Positions 34,664 through 46,210 of a stretch of 64,000 bases of DNA are shown piece after piece. The first letter of the stretch is position 1. Each line of letters starts with the position of its first letter. Under the pieces are notes generated by a model. The model saw only the letters and a list, made by a program, of their open reading frames with translations. It made no database searches and had not been told where the DNA came from. The translations under genes and the position numbers were made by a program. Origin of the DNA: Limonium bicolor (taxonomy: Eukaryota > Streptophyta > Magnoliopsida > Caryophyllales > Plumbaginaceae); NCBI GenBank assembly GCA_023374045.1, contig CM041782.1:249765882-249829881 (forward strand), in the 5' to 3' direction.

Positions 34664-37245
34664 TGTAACACCCCCACCACTAATCCCGTCATTGACGCAT
34701 AATCTCCTCATTAATCAAAACAATTGCAGCGGATAATCTAATACAACCAGTAGGTGAAACAATGTCGTTAGCCACCTATGTGGCTAACAAGGCCTAAATT
34801 AATACAGCATCGGTCTGATGGACCGGAATAACCGAGTACTTTGAAAAATACAAATCATTCCGTTTTTATCTGAGTCACATAATACAAATCTCTTTTCATT
34901 TCACAACTATACCGAGTCTAATACATAACGGATGCCGATAACACATCCGGTCTTACTCCTTGTTCAAATACATAAGTAAATTAAATCTAACTACCCATGC
35001 ATAACCACCATCCTCGTCCTACTCTCGAATGGTATCATCGTCGGTGTACCTGAAAAATAATGGGTGGCTCCAATGGGGCTCAGCACCTTTGCTGGTATGG
35101 AAGTCATGCAACCCGCTACTACCGGGCCACACTCAACTAATTCTCATCTTTACATGCTGTTGATTTTATTTAAATCAAAACATGAAGTACAATAAACATA
35201 CATCATGCTCGCATTCATACAAGTATTCAAACTAGAATACAATCACAAAACTAACACATTAAGTTAGTTAATTTACATTTTCTTACTCTTCTGGCCTTGA
35301 GGGTTTTTACCTCACTAACGCCTCATTCTGATTATTCGATACCTTATATGTTCTCTTCGGATACCTTACTTGTTCTCTTAGTTCTTTAGACACTACATGT
35401 CTCATACTTATTTCTCGATTGTTCATCTATATTAGTAATTCTTAAGCCAAAGTACATGGCCTACGGGCAGAGTCATACTCAAGACTCACCACCGGGCTTT
35501 CAAGCCTAGTCTTACTTCCTCGGTTTAGACCCTACTCTGGGTCTAGCATGGTGGGAAGGCTCAACTAGTAACTAGAACTCTCTCTTAGTTCCTACTTCAT
35601 TCACATAGGTCCGAATCTCTCTCAGACTTCTCACATTCCCAAATACTCCTCTCTCGGAGTTATACATATTTATGTTTAATAGACTAGAGGCATGACTCTC
35701 GATGCCATAACTTCTAAGGGAATTTTCCCAAGTTCTGGTATTCTCATATTTAAGGGTTGCCCCGACATTTTGAATACTTATACATTTGGATTAATTTCTC
35801 ATACCGGGTCGAATCCTCATATAGGATGCTGACTATCTTTCAAGGGAGTTTTTTGGACCCATATTACTCTTTATACTGTTATCATGAGTTCATAACTTTG
35901 AACCATCAATGTTCTCTTAATAAAGGTTCTTTATGTCTTTCCACTATTAATTGTTTCTTGGATTATTCCACTTCGGTTCTCTAACCGTTAACGAGGTTTA
36001 CTAATCCCGTATTTCTCTCTCACGTTCTAGTGAGTTCATACAGTTGCCTTAACGTTATCCTCTAATCGATAGTTTTCATATGTTTCCCACGTTACATTAT
36101 TTTGCGGGACGACTCTTTTCTAAGATTTACTAACTATACGGTAATTAATTACGTTTTGGTCTACAACACTATGTTAGACCACACAACCACACAAGGGTGG
36201 TTAACACATGCAACAAGCGTCAAGATACATATCAAGTACGATAAATCATTTTGGTGCTTTTATCTTGTTAAGTCGGCACACAAGCACATAGCACACAAGC
36301 CGAGAGGACTCGGCAGGACAAGTTGCAAGAAATCCATACCTTTCACCATGGAATTACTCTACCGTGTCACCTCACGTTCCACGGATTATTCTCAAACCAT
36401 TGATAACATTTCAAGTGGTTTTATTAACATTAAGGCAATACAATATTTAAACGACTCATGCGCCCGTATTTACCCTGTTGTCCCGTTACTCTTGACTATA
36501 CTCAAGTGTTCTTAAGTTCTAACTTTCTCAATCACTTCTAGCTCTTGTTTATACTTCTTAGGACCTTTACATGTCACCAAATAAGGCCTAAACATCATCT
36601 AAAACCATTACCTTTAAATCCCTCATCTTTATAAGTCTTTAAAACACTCACGGTGCATTTCTGGGGGTGGTCCGGGACTTGGTCAGAACCCAAAGTCCCG
36701 AACCAATATTGATTTGCGCTCTCGGCCACTTTTTCCACCTGGTCCTGAACCAATACTGATTTTCATTCTCGGGGCATTTTTAAGGGTGGTTCGGGACTAG
36801 GTCCGGCCCCTAAGTCCCAGACCCTGCTAAAAAGCTACTAAAATTGCATTTTTCAACCCCTAATCCAACCTTAATCCTCACCCAATCTTTTCCTAATCTT
36901 TCCACATGTTTCTAAACATGTTTTAACACCTTAAACACTCCTTAAACCTCTCTAAACCATTGTCAAACTCTTTACTCAATTCCTTGCCTCATTACACAAA
37001 TTTTTTATTCTCAAATTCTACACTTTGCACCCTAGTGCATTTCTAGAACTACTCTTGATAGTTTGTGTTTTATTCTCTACCAATATGGCCATTCCAAATC
37101 CTTCCTAGACAAAGGCATCTCTATTACCCAAGTTCAAACCTTATTTTCCAAGTCTTACACACTAGTTCGTTTTTAGCTATTCCAAGGAATTCGTATACCA
37201 TTTTGCTACAGATTTTGCATATTTCATACCATCCTTCCATTACAA
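34664..37245 (-). mobile_element. Minus-strand Tekay-like LTR, left half (split by the Athila-like insertion)
   Basis: The minus-strand LTR end (TGTTACA) is at 34664, next to the primer site. The rest of the LTR continues at 51942-53688, giving about 4.33 kb when the insertion is left out. GCTGAGCCCC-type sequence lies near 35070-35085. 36420-36640 matches the LTR at 7195-7400. Palindromes lie at 36669-36823. ORFs such as 36102-36515 show no domain. Confidence 0.85.
36669..36823 (-). promoter_or_regulatory. Palindrome array in the minus-strand Tekay-like LTR
   Basis: Two full units (36669-36704 and 36788-36823) and a partial one (36741-36753) are built on GGTYCGGGAC and GTCCCGAACC half-sites. 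In LTR sense the first unit reads direct-direct-inverted. A TTATAAAG lies downstream on the minus strand (about 36634-36627). Confidence 0.8.
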
Positions 37246-38855
37246 TGATAAGTGTGAAATATGAATGGTTTTAGTGGTCTTTAATGCTTAATTTTATACG
37301 CGCATTGATAATATTCCACACTTATCTTTTGTTTTCCTTTTGTTTGTTGCTTGTTAATACTTGATACCTTTTTGTATGGTAAATGTAGAGAAAAGCCTAG
37401 AAAACAGTAGATTAACTCACGAGGGTGATGATGCATCAAACGGGGGTCAAATTAGAGTCAGAACGAAGAATTTAGAAGGTTTTGGAGGTATGTCCGAGCT
37501 TGTGTCCAAACATCCAAGCTCGGACACAAGTCGAGAGTTCGAGTGCTGCTCCTGACGAAGTGTCCGAACTTCTGTCCTAACTTCGAAGTTCGGACATGGT
37601 TCGAGAATCATAACGGAGAAAAGTTGAAAATCCGCTCTACGCTGCATGTCCGAACTTGTGTCCGAACATTGAAGTTCGGACACAAGTCGAGACTTTTTAA
37701 ACTGGAACGCTCAAAATGATGTGTCCGGACATTGAAGGTCGGACCAATGTTCGGACGCGACTAAAATTCTCAGCTGAAGTTCGGCGTTTTGAAGGAAAAA
37801 GAGGAAGAAACTCTATATAAGTGACCTAATCAGATGAGAGGAATCATGACATGACAGATCATTACATCACGACACTTTGACGCTCTTCAAGAACGCTTTC
37901 TTCACTCATCTCACTGCATCGACATCAGCTTCACCTTCATCCACATTCATCAAGCGCACCATTGCCATTTTTGAGGAGCGTTGCCAGAAGGGAGTCAGTC
38001 CACCGTCTTCAACCTTGCGCCAGCAGTCGCCGAGTCTTGATAATTACTCAATTTGGGAGTTTTTCTTTAAGTAGATGAATTCTCTTTTGATTGTATTCAT
38101 TCGCTTCTTTGTTATGTCTGGCTAGTAGGGATTAACTCTGGGGTAGGGTTGTTCGTGATGGATACAATTTAGTTAGGATTTCTGCAATTTCATTATGGGA
38201 TTGTAATTGATTGTTTCTAGGTTAATGCTAATCATTCATCTTCTCTGTTAAATTTGCGCATTTATAGAGTCGTTTTGCGACCCTATTAGGATCAGATAAG
38301 GTGATTAATAGGAAGTTCGAATTAACCTCGAGATTTGAGGAAAGATTAGTCGGATAGATAATTTTTCCTGCAAAAGCTGATAAATCTTTGCGCGTATTTG
38401 CCTATATGTGTTTTGCCAACTTCTAGATTAGAGTTGACATGTTCTGATAGGTGAGCTCTTCCTTTAACTAAGATTTAGGATCGAAGAGAGTTTAAGAATT
38501 GGCCTTTCCGTTTCTCATAATTGAATTGTAGGTTTGGCTAGATTTATCCAGCAAAGAACAGCCCAAACCCGGAGTTCCATTCACGTTACCAACTTTAACA
38601 TTTACTTTCATTAATCGTCCATTTAGATTTTGATTTGCATTTTCTCAATTCAGTTACAAAAACAATTCACAACCCCCCTAAATTTCCAGTTTTCTTAGGA
38701 CTTGGGCTTATTTATTCAAGTCCCGTGGTTCGATACCTGGTTACTTAATTTCCTATACTATAGTGACCGGGATTTTTGCAACCCGACAGGCTTTTCGTTT
38801 TATTAATTTCTAGGTTTATCAATTTAGTTTTAGTAGAACATTTTCCCTGTTTGCA
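37246..38855 (+). mobile_element. 5' LTR of the Athila-like element
   Basis: It starts TGATAAGTGTGAAATATG at 37246 and ends TTTGCA at 38855, 1610 bp. The palindrome array (37492-37755) is followed by a TATA box CTATATAAG at 37813-37821 and by CATCACGAC-type leader. The 3' LTR, without its nested insertion, is 1612 bp and differs by only scattered substitutions. Five bases before it read TACAA and after the 3' LTR TAACA, so the target duplication is not exact. Confidence 0.95.
37492..37755 (+). promoter_or_regulatory. Palindrome array C in the Athila-like 5' LTR, four units, with TATA box after it
   Basis: Units lie at 37492-37525, 37562-37593, 37648-37681 and 37722-37755. The outer arms are GTCCGAACTT and AAGTTCGGAC, with an extra GTCCGAAC half-site between them, so direct-direct-inverted. 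Unit 4 has a diverged GTCCGGAC/GGTCGGAC version. The last unit ends 58 bp before the TATA box. The 3' LTR copies are at about 50577-50610, 50646-50680, 50732-50765 and 50807-50840. Confidence 0.92.
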
Positions 38856-38873
38856 GGCGCCGTTGTCGAGGAC
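38856..38873 (+). promoter_or_regulatory. Primer binding site, tRNA-Asp type
   Basis: GGCGCCGTTGTCGAGGAC follows the LTR end. It matches the TGGCGCCGTTGCCGGGGA primer site of Athila elements, which pairs with tRNA-Asp, apart from two or three changes and a missing leading T. The next 390 bp to the gag start are T-rich, and I see nothing else in them. Confidence 0.85.
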
Positions 38874-39264
38874 TTGACTTTGTCTAGTCCTTTGCCCTGG
38901 TTGTCAATTGTTTTTATTTTATTTGCGCTATTTATTTCCTCTTTGTTTTAATTCGATTATTGTCTTAATTCTGCATTAGCTAGTTTTGTTTTAATTTTTA
39001 GAATAGTTTTGAATTTATTTCGTTTGAACAATTGTGTTTTATTTTACATTCATCATATTCGTAGTTGTTTATACGCATTTTAATTTATTTTGTTTTGTTC
39101 TCCCTATTTTCTTAACTCTATCTTACCTTCAATTTAATTGCAATTCGTTTTGTTATTTGTTAATTAGACATTTTATCATTTATCAGTTTGTTCATTCTTG
39201 TTCATACCAGTACTAACTTAAAATTTCGTGTTTTATTTGTGTAAACTGTGTAGGTGTTTGGTGA

Positions 39265-40653
39265 ATGCACGGTACGCGATCTCGAGGCCCACCAAGATTT
39301 AATCTAGACCTAGAGATCAACCGTACATCTCGCCGGGCAAGAAGAGCACTTACCTTCACCATGGCTGCTAACGGACCAGCGAATAATGAGCAAGCTACAT
39401 TGGGAAGAATTAATCGCCCGCCAGCTGCTCCTAGAAGAGGACTCCGTGACTCTACCAAATCTCACAGCAGAGTTAACAGCAGAATGACAAAAACTAAAAC
39501 CAAGCCATCAAATAAATGATGTCAGGAATCACCCTGCAGGGACCTTTTCAGGCGCAGACCCAGCTGATGCGCTCGACCATGTCCATCGTTTCCTACTTCA
39601 TCTGGATTCGTTGGGGATGTCTCAAGGGCTAGAGGAGTATGCTCGACTGTGTTTATTCCAGCACAGTCTATCAGGGGAAGCATCAAAGTGGTTCCATCGT
39701 CTACCACCAGGTATCATCACTACCTGGGAGCTGATGACAGAAAGGTTTTACGAGAAGTACATCCCCATCTCCAGGACGAGACAGATGATCGCTGACCTGA
39801 CCGCCTTCAGACAGTCCGGTAGTGAGACAGTCTGCGAAGCCTGGGATAGATTCAAGGAGCTGCTCCGCCAGTGCCCTCATCACGGTCAAACCACAACATC
39901 TTTGGCCCAGGGGTTCTTCCAAGGGCTAAGAGATGAGCATAGAGGTGAGGTCAGAGCTGCACTGGGTGGAAATCTGCTTGCTAAAAGCGGAGAAGAGTTT
40001 ATGTCGGCTATGGAGTCCTACTGCGAGGAGCTCCGCCAGTGGAGCAACAGTGGTGGAAGAGTTTTCACAGTTGGTCAGACTTCCTCTCAGACTCCAAACC
40101 CTATGATGGAGCAAATTGCTGCTGAGCAGACCCATTTAAGTACCACAGTGGGTAACATGGCGAAGATGCTCGAGCAGCTCACTATGGGACAGACATCTGT
40201 GCAAACTGTCAAGAAGGTGTCTACTGGTTCCAGTGAGGTCTGCTGTTCGCAGTACGGAGAGAACCATGAGTACGAGGACTTCCCAATGGTTACTGAGATG
40301 AGGCAGACCGAGGAGCGCATGCAATTGGTCAGTACAACAGGCAGCCTTGGATGCAGAATCAGCACCCAAACCTGAGGTACGGAAATCCGAATAACGCCCT
40401 CAACTCACATCAGATGCAGCCTCAGAGGGCGAATCAGGGAGGACCACCCGGCTTTGCTAGGCCTCAGTATAGTCAGTTCAGGCCACAACAGTCTCAAGCT
40501 CAACAATCATCATTGAGCTCAAACAATGCCAATCTAAAGGAGATGGTGGATAAGCTGATGGCTTCTCAAGAGCAGCAAACTGTTATAAGCCAGAATCTGG
40601 CAGCAGGTCAGCAAAAACTAGAGAACGCCATGGTGGAGATGAGGGAACGATGA
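39265..40653 (+). pseudogene. gag: gag of the Athila-like element, frameshifted
   Basis: The start is chosen at 39265, a Met followed by a basic N-terminus about 400 bp after the primer site. The frame changes near 39518 and again near 40360 and 40645. The middle frame carries the retrotransposon gag core: SGEASKWFHRLPPG, a TWELMTERF region, then CPHHG, all typical of Athila gag. A CCHC knuckle is present only in part (CSQYGENH), with two of its Cys positions changed. The tail is Gln-rich (40400-40560). The capsid-like protein cannot be made in one piece. Confidence 0.88.
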
Positions 40654-41846
40654 GTCAGTTGACTCAGTTCCTCCTACAGCAGAGACCTTCTGGATCACTG
40701 CCTTCCCAACCAGACCCCAATCCTAAGGAGCAGTTGAAGGCAGTGTCGGTCTCAGAAGCCGTGGTAGTTGAGGACTGTGAAGATGCTGGAGAGGTAGCAG
40801 CAGTTACCTTAAGGAGTGGGAAGCAGCTGATAAATAATGGTCAAGTGGCTGAGGACCAAGCTGGCGAAGAGACCGGTCTTCCTTCTTCTAGCACTGGTGC
40901 ACCGTCAGGGCCTCCAGCCCCCCCTGAGGTAGTTGTTGAGGAGACCCAGGCTCCTATATCTTCCCCTTCTCATACTTTGATTTCTAAAAATTCCAAGGGT
41001 AAGGTGGTTCCTAAGGAACTTCCTTTTCCTAATAGATTGAAAGAAAAAGAACTTGATGATCAATTTGGGAAATTTTTAAGTGTGTTTTCTAAGCTTACTA
41101 TCAATATTCCCTTGATTGATGCTATCAAGCAGATGCCTAATTATGCTCGCGTTGTGAAGGATTTGATTTCTAACAAGCGAAAGTTTAAGGAGAGTGAGAT
41201 CGTTCAGTTGACAGAGACATGCTCTGCAGCCATCCAGCAGAAGCTCCCTCCAAAGTGTGGAGATCCAGGGCAGCCCATCATCCCTTGCACCATTGGAGAC
41301 ATGGACTGTGGTTTTGGACTCTGCGACCTTGGAGCGAGTATAAATTTGATGCCTTATTCAATGTTTAAGAAGCTTCATGCTGGTGAGCTTGTTCCAATTA
41401 ATTTTAACTTGCAATTAGCTGACCGTTCTACAATCGAACCTCGTGGTATGGTTGAGAATGTTGTGGTAGGTGTTGGTAACTTCTTCTTCCCTGCTGATTT
41501 TGTCATTCTTGATATGGATGAGGATGTTGAAGTGCCATTGATTTTGGGTCGACCGTTACTGCGAACTGCTAAAACTGTCATTGATGTTGACAAAGGAAAG
41601 ATCACCCTTAAGTTTAATAATGAGGAACTCAGTTTTGATATCACTAAGATGATGAGAACAAATGCTTCTTCTCATGCTGTGCTTTCAGTTGATGTTGATT
41701 GTTCTGATGATTATGATGCTGTTGTTGCTAAAAATGCTGATGACTCTTTTTTCTTGCTTGAGAATTCTGATTTGCTAGAGCAGGTGTTATGCCACTCAAT
41801 TGAGGATGATAAGGAGAGCACTGAGGTAGCTACTGTTGTCCAGTAG
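40650..41846 (+). pseudogene. pol: gag C-terminus and aspartic protease of the Athila-like element
   Basis: This 398-codon frame has a Gln-rich start, a Pro/Ser/Glu-rich linker, then the conserved block ELPFPNRLKEKELDDQFGKF and the protease active site CDLGASINLMP (Asp codon at 41325, residue about 226). The Athila type of active site, DLGAS in place of DSGAS, is normal for the lineage. ILGRPLL lies downstream as expected. The frame ends in TAG at 41844; the RT frame continues in the same phase after a second TAG a few codons on. So it is broken by nonsense rather than frameshift here. Confidence 0.9.
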
Positions 41847-41867
41847 CTTAACTAGGGTCGAACCTAC

Positions 41868-43826
41868 TTGTGCCCTTATGCTCCTCCTGTGGAGCCACTG
41901 CACAGGCCTACTCAGAGGCTCATTCCTTCAATAGAGAAGCCCCCGACTCTTGAACTCAAAACTCTCCCTTCAAATCTTAAGTATGCTTTCTTGGCAGAGG
42001 GTAGCGCCCTGCCTGTTATTATTTCTTCGTCTTTGTCTGTTTCGCAGGAAAGCAGACTTCTGGAGGTGTTAAGAAGGCACAAGGGAGCTTTGGGGTGGTC
42101 AGTGGCAGATATTAAAGGGATTAGTCCAGGGTTCTGCACTCATCGAATTTACATGGAAGATAGTGTCAAGCCAGTGAGGCAGCCCCAGAGGAGATTAAAC
42201 CCAAACCTGAAAGAAGTAGTGAAAGCCGAAGTTTTGAAGCTTTTGGATGCAGGCATCATTTATCCCATCTCCGATAGCCGCTGGCTTTCTCCTGTGCAAG
42301 TTGTTCCCAAGAAAGGGGGAATAGTTGCAGTACCCAATGAAAAAGGTGAATTGGTGCCTCAGAGTCAAACCACTGGCTGGAGGATGTGCATCGATTACCG
42401 GCGCTTGAATGAAGCCACAAGGAAGGACCACTTCCCGCTACCGTTTATTGATCAAATGTTGGAGCGGCTAGCTGGGCAAGAATTCTACTGCTTCCTTGAT
42501 GGATACATTGGTTATTTTCAGATTCCCATTGCGCCAGAGGATCAGGAGAAGACCACCTTCACCTGCCCTTATGGTACTTTTGCATATAGGAGGATGCCCT
42601 TTGGTCTTTGCAACGCTCCAGCCACATTTCAGCGATGTTTGATGGTGATTTTTAATGATTTTATTGAGAAGAGCATAGAAGTTTTCATGGATGACTTCTC
42701 TGTGTATGGCCAGAGTTTTGATGTGTGTCTAGATCAGCTGGATCAGATACTAGGCAGATGTGAGGAGACCCATCTGGTTTTGAATTGGGAGAAGTGCCAT
42801 TTCATGGTACATGAAGGTATAGTGCTTGGACACAAGGTCTCCAAAGATGGTATTCAGGTGGACAAGGCTAAGGTGGAGGTCATTGAGGGGTTGCCTCCAC
42901 CCACTTCAGTTAAGGGTGTTAGATCTTTTCTGGGTCACACAGGGTTCTATAGAAGGTTCATCCAGGACTTCTCCAAAATTGCTAAGCCTTTATCTTATCT
43001 TCTGCAGAAAGATGTGAAATTTTAGTTCTTAGAGGAGTGCTTGAAAGCCTTTCAAACTATCAAGAGTAAGCTCATTTCTGCCCCTATTGTGGTTCCTCCT
43101 GATTGGTCTCTACCTTTTGAGGTCATGACAGATGCTAGTGATTTTACTGTTGGTGCTGCACTCTGTCAGAGGAAGGATAAAATTTTGAGGGTTATCACTT
43201 ATGCAAGTAAGACCCTATCCGAAGCTCAAAAGAATTACACCACTACTGAAAATGAGCTACTTGAGGTGGTGTTTAATCTTGATAAGTTCAGGCCCTATTT
43301 GCTGGGAAGTAAAGTAATTGCGCACACCAATCACTCTGCTTTGAAGTACCTATTCCAGAAGAATGATTCTAAGCCCAGACTCCTGAGATGGATCTTGCTT
43401 CTCCAAGAGTTCGGCTTGGAAGTTGTTGATAAGCAAAGGAAGCAGAATGGAGTTGCAGATCATCTGTCTAGGCTTGAGACTCCAGATGACGGGGTCCCCA
43501 TAAATGAATTCTTCCCTCGCGAAACAGTCTTTGTAATTGGGAAAGTTAAAGACCCATGGTATGCTGACCTGACTAACTATCTTACCTCTGGTTTGATTCC
43601 CCATGATCTAAGCTACAACCGGAGGAAGAAGTTTCTTTCTGAAGCCCGTCATTATGTTTGGGAGGACCCCTATCTCTTTAGAGTGTGTGCTGATGGTTTA
43701 ATTAGAAGGTGTGTCCCTGATGAAGAAGTTGATAGTGTGATTGAGTTATGCCATTCTCGAGAGGCAGGTGGTCACCATGGTCCTACTAGGACAGCTGCTA
43801 AGGTGTTAGAGTGTGGTTTCTACTAG
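41868..43826 (+). pseudogene. pol: Reverse transcriptase, RNase H and integrase zinc finger of the Athila-like element
   Basis: 41868-43025 holds the RT: a GWRMCIDYRRLNEATRKDHF block, PFGLCNAPATFQRC and the catalytic motif FMDDFSVYG near 42690. After an in-frame TAG at 43023 the same frame continues with RNase H (TDASDF near 43128, ENELLEVVF, and the VADHLSRL segment) and the first half of the integrase zinc finger (HSREAGGHH near 43750). It ends in TAG at 43824 within the finger. The rest of integrase follows in another frame. Confidence 0.92.
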
Positions 43827-44850
43827 CCCACTCTACACAAGGATGTCACCGCTTCTGCTCTCACTGTGATAACTGCCCGAGGATGGGGAACATTTCAAGA
43901 AGGCATGAGATGCCTCAGAAGGGAATCCTTGAAGTTGAGCTATTTGATGTCTGGGGTATTGACTTTACTGGCCCATTTCCTTCTTCTCATGGAAACCACT
44001 ACATCCTTGTTGCTGTAGATTATGTTTCCAAGTGGGTCGAAGCAATCCCCTGCCCTTTTGCTGATGCTAACACTGTGGTAAAATTCTTGAAGAAAAACAT
44101 CTTTACTAAATTTGGTGTGCCCAGAGCTATCATCAGTGATGGTGGTTCTCACTTTTGCAACAGGGCCTTTGATTCCCTGATGACAAAGTACGGGGTGACT
44201 CATAGGGTTGCTTTACCTTATCATCCCCAAACTAATGGTCAAGCAGAAGTGAGTAACCGAGAGCTAAAATGGATTCTTCAAAATACAGTCAACTCCTCCA
44301 GGAAGGATTGGTCTGTCAAGCTTGATGATGCTCTGTGGGCTTATAGAACTGCATTCAAGGCTCCCATTGGGATATCTCCTTTTAAGCTGGTGTATGGGAA
44401 GGCTTGTCATCTCCCAGTTGAGCTGGAGCATAAAGCTTATTGGGCTTTAAAAGCTCTCAATTTTGATTTACCTGATACTGAAGAGAAGAGGAGATTTCAG
44501 CTTTCTGAACTGGAAGAACTGAGAGAACAGGCATATGACAGCTCAAGGATTTACAAAGAGCACACAAAAAAGATCCACGACCGGATGATTCAAAAGAGAG
44601 ACTTCAAAGTGGGGGATCTGGTGTTGCTCTTTAACTCTAGGCTACGTCTCTTTCCTGGGAAGCTGAAATCACATTGGGCAGGCCCCTTGAGTAGTGGGAG
44701 TTACATCATATGCAGCATACGAGCTAGAGAACAAAGCTGGTGAAACCTTCAAGGTAAATGATGCTCGTTTAAAAGCTATCTTGGTACCGATCATAAGCTT
44801 TTTCCCATGCAGACAATTTTCTTTGTTGAGAGTGAATCCAGTTCTACATC
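43811..44850 (+). pseudogene. pol: Integrase core of the Athila-like element
   Basis: A frameshift near 43845 separates this from the upstream part. Zinc-finger cysteines appear as CSHCDNC. Catalytic residues are present: Asp in GIDFTGPF (near 43960), Asp in IISDGGSHF (near 44133) and Glu in [10 protein letters not shown] (near 44245). After a second frameshift near 44690 the tail [13 protein letters not shown] can still be read (44730-44760). There is no chromodomain, as usual for Athila. Confidence 0.9.
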
Positions 44851-45160
44851 AAAGATAATTTCTCAAGAGACGAGTTCAAATATGAAGCAGAAATTCTCTT
44901 GGTGAATGCGGACAGAATTGGGAAGGTTGAAGAAGCTTGTTGTAGGCTGTTGTGGAGCTTCCAACCACACCTCCTCTGATTGATCAAGTGGAAAAAGTCT
45001 AGCTAAAAGACTTTAAAGAGGAGCAGCTGACTGGGAGGCAACCCAGTATTTTCGGTACTTTATTTCAGTTCTGTTTTTGTTATTTAAGCTTTGTATTGTC
45101 TTAAAGTTGTTTACATTGTTTTTGGTTAAGAAAAGAGCAGGTTTCTACATCTGTAGTGTT
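44851..45160 (+). other. Spacer between integrase and the internal palindrome array
   Basis: I see no gene. The end (45050-45160) is T-rich. It leads directly into array units that are copies of the LTR type. Confidence 0.6.
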
Positions 45161-45395
45161 GTCCGAACTTTGTCTGAACTTCAAAGTTCGGACACAGTTC
45201 GAGAGTTTGAAGCCTGTCCAAAACGAGATGTCCGAACTTCTGTCTGTACATCGAAGTTCGGACCTGATTCAAGAGTTTGGCAAAAGGTAAATACGATATG
45301 TCCGAACTTTGGTCCGAGCTTCAAAGTTCGGACACGATACGAAGCGCTGCCCAGGTATGTCTGTCCGAATTCTGTCCGAACTTTGAAGTTCGGAC
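45161..45395 (+). promoter_or_regulatory. Internal palindrome array D, four units, upstream of the accessory gene
   Basis: Units at 45161-45192, 45230-45263, 45300-45333 and 45363-45395 recur every 63-70 bp. All have GTCCGAAYTT, a second GTCYGNAC/GTCCGAGC half-site and AAGTTCGGAC: direct-direct-inverted, the same core as in this element's LTRs (array C). The spacer words GTTCGAGAGTTTG and GATTCAAGAGTTTG also echo the LTR spacers. This is inside the element, not in an LTR. Confidence 0.93.
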
Positions 45396-46210
45396 ACCAC
45401 GATAATTCTTAAACTTAAGAAGCGCGGCCGACGTATTTCGAAACAAAAATCCCCAAATTCTTCTCCCTCTCGCGACGAACAGCAGCCACCCCACTTCTCT
45501 CTCTCCTTCAATCTCTCAAAACTCTCTCATTTCTCCACCAAATCTAACATTCTTGGTACCAATCTCCTCGGTTTTTAATCCTCTACCACTCTTGAACTCG
45601 AAATCGATCAGAAAATCCCCAAATAAGTCCGAGTTTGAGCCTGTTCGAACTCGAACCCTAATTGTCGAATTTGGAGGATTTGAGTCCAATCTTGTAGATT
45701 ATATTGTTCTTCCTACTTCTAACCACTCATTCAACTCAAGTAAGGTATTTTCTCAACTTTTCTACCTCAGTTATTATATTTTTGACAGATTTCAAAAGCT
45801 GAGGTGTACCCAGTCGAATTTTTACTATGTATTGGTGAATTTAATGAAACTCATTCGTGGGTATGAGGTTTCTTTTCTGCTATGCTGTGAGTTACTAGAT
45901 ATGGATGTTTAACCTGTGCTTATAGTATAGATATTTCAATTTGGGGTATGCTTTTGCATGGCTGAACTAATCCCGTTGACTAAGACTAAGTTGGATGTGT
46001 TGGAATTATTGTGATTGTCTGTCGGTTAAGTCTCTGCTGGTCACTGGTTGTAATAGTTCACCATTGCGAATGAGAAATGTGATTGACCTTTGTGTGGAGA
46101 ATAATGAATTTTAAGGGGAGACTCTGTCGAATTTTGGATAGCTATGTGCATGCTTCGAACTGTTTTCTATACCTTTCTTTATTTGACATTGGCTGCCTTC
46201 GCTTGAGCAG
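45396..46210 (+). promoter_or_regulatory. Leader and likely 5' intron of the accessory gene
   Basis: 45440-45735 is CT-rich (CTTCTCCCTCTCGC, CTTCTCTCTCTCC), as plant mRNA leaders often are. A donor AAGTAAGG has its GT at 45740, and the acceptor TTGAGCAG ends at 46210, immediately before the ATG at 46211. No clear TATA box is seen between the array and the leader. Confidence 0.6.

Noticed and set aside
37492..37755. CRISPR-like pattern of evenly spaced palindromic repeats
   Set aside because: Units are imperfect, spacers resemble each other, cas genes are absent and the context is a plant LTR.
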